Positions 1-3,837 of a DNA stretch of 5,798 nt are shown in pieces. The stretch covers positions 1 through 5,798 of the forward strand of contig JAUNAO010000037.1 of the NCBI GenBank assembly GCA_030527565.1. The letters run 5' to 3'. How positions within the stretch are numbered: the stretch's first letter is position 1; each line of letters begins with the position of its first letter. The translations under genes were made by a program, and so were the position numbers. The notes beneath the pieces were generated by a model. That model made no database searches. It was not told where the DNA came from and saw only the letters and a list, made by a program, of their open reading frames with translations. The stretch is from Candidatus Saccharimonadota bacterium. Lineage in GTDB: Bacteria; Patescibacteriota; Saccharimonadia; Saccharimonadales; Saccharimonadaceae.

Positions 1-12
1 GCACAAAAATGC

Positions 13-40
13 TCTACACCGCACCTAAATAAGTTATAAT
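13..40 (+). promoter_or_regulatory. Putative promoter of the upstream ncRNA
   Basis: A perfect TATAAT lies at 35-40. TCTACA at 13-18 matches 4 of 6 bases of the -35 consensus with a 16-bp spacer. Start would fall at about 45-48, right at the base of the UUCG hairpin. A second -10-like TATACT (47-52) inside the hairpin has no good -35, so the exact start is uncertain. The assignment rests on sequence alone. Confidence 0.55.
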
Positions 41-45
41 TTCGA

Positions 46-65
46 CTATACTATTCGTAGTATAG
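46..65 (+). repeat. Perfect 8-bp inverted repeat with TTCG loop
   Basis: CTATACTA (46-53) and TAGTATAG (58-65) are perfect reverse complements around a TTCG loop (54-57). As RNA this is a stem capped by a UUCG-type tetraloop, a stable 5' end structure if transcription starts near 46. At DNA level the dyad extends outward, after a 2-nt mismatch on each side, to AATTTC (38-43) and GAAATT (68-73). That extension overlaps the -10 box, so an operator role is also possible. Confidence 0.7.
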
Positions 66-263
66 CAGAAATTGCGTGCTTTTGAAACCCTTTCGAGCTT
101 TAAATTTCTTCATGGTTTAAAGTTAAAAGTATTACCTCCACTTAGAAAGGAATCTTTCGAAGGCATAGCAATCCCTCTAACCGGCGGGCCCCAATGTTGT
201 GTGAGGTGGGTCGCGCTTCCGGGGTTCACCCGGTATAGTAGTGAAGTGTTAGAGGGCCAAAAT

Positions 264-301
264 AGCCTCAGGTGATGCCCACCCTTACCTGAGGCTTTTT
301 T
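264..301 (+). terminator. Intrinsic terminator ending the ncRNA
   Basis: A perfect 10-bp stem, AGCCTCAGGT (264-273) with ACCTGAGGCT (287-296), encloses a 13-nt loop and runs into six T residues (296-301). The loop is larger than usual and holds CCCACC, complementary to GGTGGG at 205-210. The terminator lies just upstream of topA and should separate the RNA from the topA transcript. Confidence 0.88.
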
Positions 302-315
302 GTATTTTATTTTTG

Positions 316-330
316 TGATATTATGTAATT
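316..330 (+). promoter_or_regulatory. Extended -10 promoter, probable leaderless start of topA
   Basis: TG at 316-317, one base, then TATTAT at 319-324 makes an extended -10 element. Counting the last T as -7 puts +1 at 331, the A of the topA ATG. The -35 position (296-301) is only the T-tract of the preceding terminator, so recognition would depend on the extended -10. No Shine-Dalgarno sequence lies in front of the ATG. Confidence 0.6.
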
Positions 331-2598
331 ATGTCAAAAAATCTAGTGATCGTAGAGAGCCCAGCCAAAGCTAACACTATCGAGAAATATCTCGGGGGGG
401 ATTTTAAGGTACTTGCGAGTGTCGGGCACGTTAGGAAAGATACGAAAGTCGACAAAACGACGTTTGATGTGACTTATGAGATTGACCCGGGACATAAACA
501 GATTATCTCGGAGTTGAAGAAGGAAGCGAAGGCCGCGGAGAAAGTTTGGCTCGCGACGGACGAAGACCGCGAGGGGGAATCGATTTCGTGGCATTTGTCA
601 GAGGTTTTAGGGCTTCCAAAAGATACGGCGCGGATTACTTTCCATGAGATCACGAAGCCGGCTTTAGAGGCTGCGATTAAGGCCCCGCGGATGGTGGATA
701 TGGATATGGTGGCGAGCCAGCAGGCGCGGCAGACGCTAGATATGCTTGTAGGGTATGATTTGTCAGATATTGTGCGACGGAAGGTGCCGGGAGCGATTTC
801 GGCGGGGCGAGTCCAGAGTCCAGCCTTACGGTTAATTGTTGAGCGCGAGAAAGAAATCGAGAAGTTCGAGGGGAAATCGAGTTTCAAGGTTTCTGGGCGG
901 TTTTTGAAAGATGCGGAGTTTGAGGCGACTTATGATGGAGAGGCTCTAGGTGATGAGGCTTCCGCGAAGGAGTTATTAGAAAGTTTTAAGGGAGTTGATT
1001 TTAAAGTTACGGATGTCGAGGAGAGTGAGGGAACGCGGGCGAATCCGGTACCGCTCACGACGGCGGCACTCCAGATTGAGGCAAACGCGAAACTTGGATT
1101 CTCGTCGCGAACGACAATGACGGCAGCACAGGGGCTTTATCAGGCTGGGCTAATTACTTACCATAGGACGGACTCACTGAACTTGTCGAAACAGGCGGTC
1201 GCAGCGGCGGCGGGGTATATTGAGGCGCAGTTCGGGAAGGAATATCTGAAGGTGCGTTCGTTTAAGACGAAGAGCGCGGGGGCGCAAGAGGCGCACGAAG
1301 CGATTCGTCCGACAGATTTTTCGCGCACGGTTGCGGGGAAAAATGATTACGAGAAACGACTTTATCAGTTGATTTGGGCGCGGACGCTTGCGACGCAGAT
1401 GGCGAATGCGAAAGTTGCGAAGACAACGGTCCGGCTTAATGAACACTTCGTCGCGAAGGGCGAAGTGGTTATATTTGACGGGTTTTTGAAGGTTTACGGG
1501 AAGAGTAAGGACTTAGAACTTCCACGAGTGGAGGTTGGGGACGCGGTTTCTTGTCTTTCGATCACGGCGCGGCAGGTGTTTGCGAAGCCACCAGCAAGGT
1601 ATACCGAGGGTTCACTTGTTAAGAAGCTCGAGGAGCTTGGGATTGGGAGGCCGTCGACATACGCGGGGATCATGAGCGCAATTCAGGTGCGCGGATATGT
1701 AGTTAAGGGCGAGAGCGAGGGGACGGAGCGGGAAGTTGTTGAACTTCGGCTTCAGGATGGCGCGGTTTCGCGGGGAATGGTGAAAGAAAAGTTTGGGGCG
1801 AATAAGGGTAAATTACTCCCGACGCCGATTGGGGAGCTAGTTGCTGGGTTTTTGACCGAAAACTTTAAAAATATTGTTGATTATAAGTTTACGGCGAATA
1901 TTGAGAAAGATTTAGACCTTGTCGCGGAGGCGAAACTGGCGCGAGTGAAGATGCTACAGGATTTTTATGGGCCGTTTAGGGATACGGTTTTAATCGCGAA
2001 CGGGGTTGAGCGATATAACAATGCGAGATTGCTCGGGCATCATCCGGAAACCGGGCAGCCGATTTTTGCGAAGATTGGAAAGAACGGCGGGTTTATCCAG
2101 CTTGGGGACAACGAGAAAGAGGCGGGGGAGAAGCCGCGGTTTGCGCCGCTCCCGAAGCGGAAGAGCGTAAAGACGGTGACGCTAGAGCAAGCGTTAAGGC
2201 AGCTAGAATTGCCGAGTTTGCCGCGAGTTTTGGGGGTTTCTGATGAAGTTGAACTTATTGCGGCGTCTGGGCCGTTTGGGCCGTATCTTAAGGCGGGAAA
2301 ATATAATATCCCGATGAAGGAGTTTGATCCTTACACGGTTTCGTTCGAGGAGGCTTTGCCACTTTACCGGGCAAAAGTTGATTCAATCATTGCGGATTTT
2401 GGGGAGATTATGATTATTAATGGGGCGTATGGGCCATATATTAAGGGGCCAGGGCGACGGAATAATGTCAAAGTTCCGAAGGATGTTGATCCAAAGGGGA
2501 TTAGTTTAGAGCAGGCGAAAGAGATGCTCGAGAATAAGCCGAAGACGCGGAGGCGGGCGCCAGTAAGAAGGGCGGCGAAGAAAACAGCAAAAAAATAA
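331..2598 (+). CDS. topA: DNA topoisomerase I (type IA), TopA
   Basis: This 755-aa type IA topoisomerase cuts one strand through a 5'-phosphotyrosine and relaxes negative supercoils, balancing gyrase and transcription. The N-terminal Toprim domain (about 4-117) opens with VESPAKA (Glu9) and carries the metal-binding TDEDREGE (Asp77, Asp79, Glu81). The core (about 128-545) includes SAGRVQSPALRLIVERE (157-173), the active-site GLITYHRTDS with catalytic Tyr277 and Arg279, EAHEAIRPT (320-328) and EELGIGRPSTYA (434-445). The C-terminus holds Toprim_C-type repeats (around 566-608, 645-663 and 697-716; GPFGPY and GAYGPY are the clearest) and a Lys/Arg-rich tail (737-755). There are no zinc-ribbon cysteine clusters; Cys408 is the only cysteine. 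Length is between Thermotoga (about 633) and E. coli (865) TopA, so it looks complete. An in-frame TGA (316-318) with no ATG, GTG or TTG after it fixes the start at 331. Codon use is strongly G-ending (GCG, GGG, GAG). Confidence 0.97.
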   Translation: MSKNLVIVESPAKANTIEKYLGGDFKVLASVGHVRKDTKVDKTTFDVTYEIDPGHKQIISELKKEAKAAEKVWLATDEDREGESISWHLSEVLGLPKDTARITFHEITKPALEAAIKAPRMVDMDMVASQQARQTLDMLVGYDLSDIVRRKVPGAISAGRVQSPALRLIVEREKEIEKFEGKSSFKVSGRFLKDAEFEATYDGEALGDEASAKELLESFKGVDFKVTDVEESEGTRANPVPLTTAALQIEANAKLGFSSRTTMTAAQGLYQAGLITYHRTDSLNLSKQAVAAAAGYIEAQFGKEYLKVRSFKTKSAGAQEAHEAIRPTDFSRTVAGKNDYEKRLYQLIWARTLATQMANAKVAKTTVRLNEHFVAKGEVVIFDGFLKVYGKSKDLELPRVEVGDAVSCLSITARQVFAKPPARYTEGSLVKKLEELGIGRPSTYAGIMSAIQVRGYVVKGESEGTEREVVELRLQDGAVSRGMVKEKFGANKGKLLPTPIGELVAGFLTENFKNIVDYKFTANIEKDLDLVAEAKLARVKMLQDFYGPFRDTVLIANGVERYNNARLLGHHPETGQPIFAKIGKNGGFIQLGDNEKEAGEKPRFAPLPKRKSVKTVTLEQALRQLELPSLPRVLGVSDEVELIAASGPFGPYLKAGKYNIPMKEFDPYTVSFEEALPLYRAKVDSIIADFGEIMIINGAYGPYIKGPGRRNNVKVPKDVDPKGISLEQAKEMLENKPKTRRRAPVRRAAKKTAKK

Positions 2599-2605
2599 CT
2601 TCCAG

Positions 2606-2630
2606 AGCGGCAAACAAATTGCCGCTTTTT
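2606..2630 (+). terminator. topA: Intrinsic terminator after topA
   Basis: AGCGGCAA (2606-2613) pairs perfectly with TTGCCGCT (2619-2626) around a 5-nt loop, followed by a short T run (2626-2630). It begins seven bases after the topA stop codon and should end that transcript, leaving the next gene to its own promoters. Confidence 0.9.
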
Positions 2631-2655
2631 ATTGTGTTTATGGTTTGATAATTTT

Positions 2656-2685
2656 TTTCCACTTTTGTAAAAAATGTGCTACAAT
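2656..2685 (+). promoter_or_regulatory. Upstream tandem promoter (P1) of the region 4/HARE gene
   Basis: TACAAT at 2680-2685 is preceded by TG at 2677-2678, giving an extended -10. TTTCCA (2656-2661) is a 4-of-6 match to a -35 with an 18-bp spacer. The predicted start is near 2692, giving a leader of about 97 nt. It is weaker in the -35 than P2. Confidence 0.5.
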
Positions 2686-2712
2686 AGTCCTAGAAAATAA
2701 TGAAATTCGTAG

Positions 2713-2741
2713 TTGACAATGACTGCCAAATATGATATCAT
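2713..2741 (+). promoter_or_regulatory. Strong promoter (P2) of the region 4/HARE gene
   Basis: TTGACA (2713-2718) is a perfect -35. A 17-bp spacer leads to TATCAT (2736-2741), itself preceded by TG at 2733-2734 (extended -10). Start would be about 2747-2748, giving a leader of roughly 41 nt. This is the closest match to a housekeeping sigma promoter in the window. Confidence 0.78.
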
Positions 2742-2742
2742 A
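2731..2742 (+). promoter_or_regulatory. Perfect 12-bp palindrome over the P2 -10 box (possible operator)
   Basis: TATGATATCATA is identical to its reverse complement and covers the whole -10 and its TG extension. A second dyad, TTAATA (2750-2755) and TATTAA (2757-2762) around one base, lies just after the predicted start. A dimeric repressor bound here would block P2. The binding protein is unknown; the adjacent HTH protein is one candidate. Both sites are AT-rich, so chance is possible. Confidence 0.45.
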
Positions 2743-2774
2743 AGTAGAATTAATAATATTAACAGGGAAGGGGT

Positions 2775-2780
2775 AAGGGA
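2775..2780 (+). promoter_or_regulatory. Shine-Dalgarno-like site of the region 4/HARE gene
   Basis: AAGGGA lies 8 nt before the ATG at 2789, within a purine-rich stretch (about 2764-2784). It supports that start. The other two genes in the window have no such site at usable spacing. Confidence 0.65.
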
Positions 2781-2788
2781 AGAAACTG

Positions 2789-3817
2789 ATGGACCAGAAT
2801 GCGGAAATCCTAAAGAATGCAATCTCCGGAAGCCTAAGAATCATTGAACAAGACCGAGAAAAAGAAATCATTTCACGACGATTCGGATTAAACGGAACTA
2901 AAGAAACTCTTGAACAAATTGGAGAAATGTTGTCAATTACACGGGAACGAGTTCGCCAACTTGAAAAAGCGATTCTTATTCGCCTCCAAATTTCCGCAGA
3001 GGAGAATCAAATCCCTGAACTCGCGGCCGCTGAGAAGATTTTAATTCGAAACTTGACTGAAACTGGGCGTGTTTCTCGGCTCTCTGACCTCGCTGATAAA
3101 ATTTATGGACGCACGACTACCGCTTCGGAGAGAACCGGTATTTATTTTATCGCAACTTTCTCGAAAAGTTTGACGGTTGTTGAGGAAAATGATCGTTATA
3201 ATGCGGCGATTGGAATTGCTGACTACGGTGATAGCCACGCACTTAAGGGTCGCGTTGATGAAATCGTAAAAATTATTAAAGAGAACAAAGCGCCATTAAC
3301 GATTGATGAACTTGACAACAAATTAAATTATGAACATCCTGACCACATTAAAGCAGTTGCGTCAATTTCGAAGCTTCTCGCGACCCTGAACGGGCTTTGG
3401 GGCCTTGCAAAATGGCCAGCAGTCAACCCGAAGAATATTCGCGACAAGATTTTTGTAATCCTAGAAGCGAAACATGAACCGATGCATTTCTCGGATATTG
3501 CAAACGAAATCAAAGAATCAAGCTTTAAGCGAAAAAATGTTACGATCCAAGCGATCCATAATGAATTGATCAAAGATCCACGATTTGTTTTGATTGGGCG
3601 CGGAATCTATGCACTTTCTAACTGGGGTTATAAAAAGGGAACCATCTCAGAAATTATTAAGGCCGTTCTTGAGAAGGCAGACGGGCCTTTGACTAGGGAA
3701 GAAATCGTTAAGCAAGTTCTTCACGCGCGTAAAGTTAAAGAGACGACGATTTTACTGAATCTACAGAACAAACAATTATTCAAAAAGGTAGATAAAAACT
3801 CTTATACTTTAGCCTAA
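2789..3817 (+). CDS. Orphan sigma-70 region 4 protein with HARE-HTH/winged-helix modules
   Basis: This 342-aa protein probably binds DNA and RNA polymerase. Residues 23-67 match sigma-70 region 4: REKEIISRRFGL, then LEQIGEMLSITRERVRQLEKA, where the helix-turn-helix normally reads the -35 box and contacts the beta flap. Regions 2 and 3 are absent, so it cannot melt a -10 as a sigma factor does. The rest looks like consecutive winged-helix units: about 78-145 (weakest), 151-209, 217-280 and 283-342. The third is the clearest HARE-HTH type, the fold of the Firmicutes RNA polymerase delta subunit: PMHFSDIANEI, then a helix and DPRFVLIGRGIYAL. There are no signal peptide, membrane segments or cysteines. 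It has two promoter-like sites and a ribosome binding site, and no terminator separates it from the ATPase gene 20 bases on. Codons are markedly A-ending (GAA, GGA, CGA), unlike both neighbours. A delta-like or transcription-initiation modulator is an inference; a nucleoid or repair role is possible. Confidence 0.85.
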   Translation: MDQNAEILKNAISGSLRIIEQDREKEIISRRFGLNGTKETLEQIGEMLSITRERVRQLEKAILIRLQISAEENQIPELAAAEKILIRNLTETGRVSRLSDLADKIYGRTTTASERTGIYFIATFSKSLTVVEENDRYNAAIGIADYGDSHALKGRVDEIVKIIKENKAPLTIDELDNKLNYEHPDHIKAVASISKLLATLNGLWGLAKWPAVNPKNIRDKIFVILEAKHEPMHFSDIANEIKESSFKRKNVTIQAIHNELIKDPRFVLIGRGIYALSNWGYKKGTISEIIKAVLEKADGPLTREEIVKQVLHARKVKETTILLNLQNKQLFKKVDKNSYTLA

Positions 3818-3821
3818 AAGA

Positions 3822-3837
3822 TGGTAAAATATAAGGT
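3822..3837 (+). promoter_or_regulatory. Extended -10 promoter, probable leaderless start of the ATPase gene
   Basis: TG at 3822-3823, one base, then TAAAAT at 3825-3830. Counting the last T as -7 puts +1 at 3837, so initiation at the adjacent purine 3838 would begin exactly on the ATG. No good -35 is present. AAGG at 3833-3836 is too close to the ATG to act as a ribosome binding site. Read-through from the preceding gene is also possible. Confidence 0.5.

Larger units (their letters stand above)
46..301 (+). ncRNA. Candidate structured non-coding RNA of unrecognised class
   Basis: About 256 nt with its own TATAAT box upstream and an intrinsic terminator at its end, and no convincing reading frame. 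Helices visible by eye: the 5' UUCG hairpin (46-65); AGCTTTAAA (96-104) with TTTAAAGTT (116-124, one wobble), with CTTTT (79-83) and AAAAG (125-129) able to pair outside it; GAAAG (145-149) with CTTTC (154-158); a perfect 9-bp stem CCCTCTAAC (173-181) with GTTAGAGGG (248-256); inside that, CCGGG (219-223) with CCCGG (229-233); and the terminator stem. GGTGGGT (205-211) can pair with the terminator loop (277-283). I looked for hallmarks of RNase P RNA, tmRNA, SRP RNA, 6S, T-box and common riboswitches and found none. It could be a topA leader instead, but topA appears to have its own promoter after the terminator, which favours a separate RNA gene. A divergent member of a known class cannot be excluded. 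Confidence 0.6.

Noticed and set aside
1..34. Possible 3' end of an upstream gene
   Set aside because: All three forward frames reach a stop within the first 39 bases, so no frame can be preferred and too little sequence is present to recognise a protein or tRNA end.
52..87. Leftward promoter: TG-n-TATACT on the minus strand (59-67)
   Set aside because: The -10-like match is a by-product of the palindromic hairpin, the -35 is poor, and no leftward gene is visible.
134..139. ACCTCC resembling the 16S anti-Shine-Dalgarno sequence
   Set aside because: Six bases are expected by chance in this length, the flanking sequence does not match a 16S 3' end, and there is no evidence of ribosome-related function.
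72..275. A 67-aa reading frame with a TTG start in the region before topA
   Set aside because: It lies across the hairpins and into the terminator stem, has no ribosome binding site and shows no protein-like pattern. The RNA structure explains the sequence better.
474..887. Minus-strand open frame of 137 aa inside topA, and other antisense frames
   Set aside because: These are shadows of G-ending codon use in topA; they lack promoters and ribosome binding sites and have low-complexity, Ser/Arg-rich translations.
2789..3817. Calling the 342-aa protein an alternative sigma factor
   Set aside because: Only region 4 is present. Without region 2 it cannot bind and open a -10 element as a sigma factor does.
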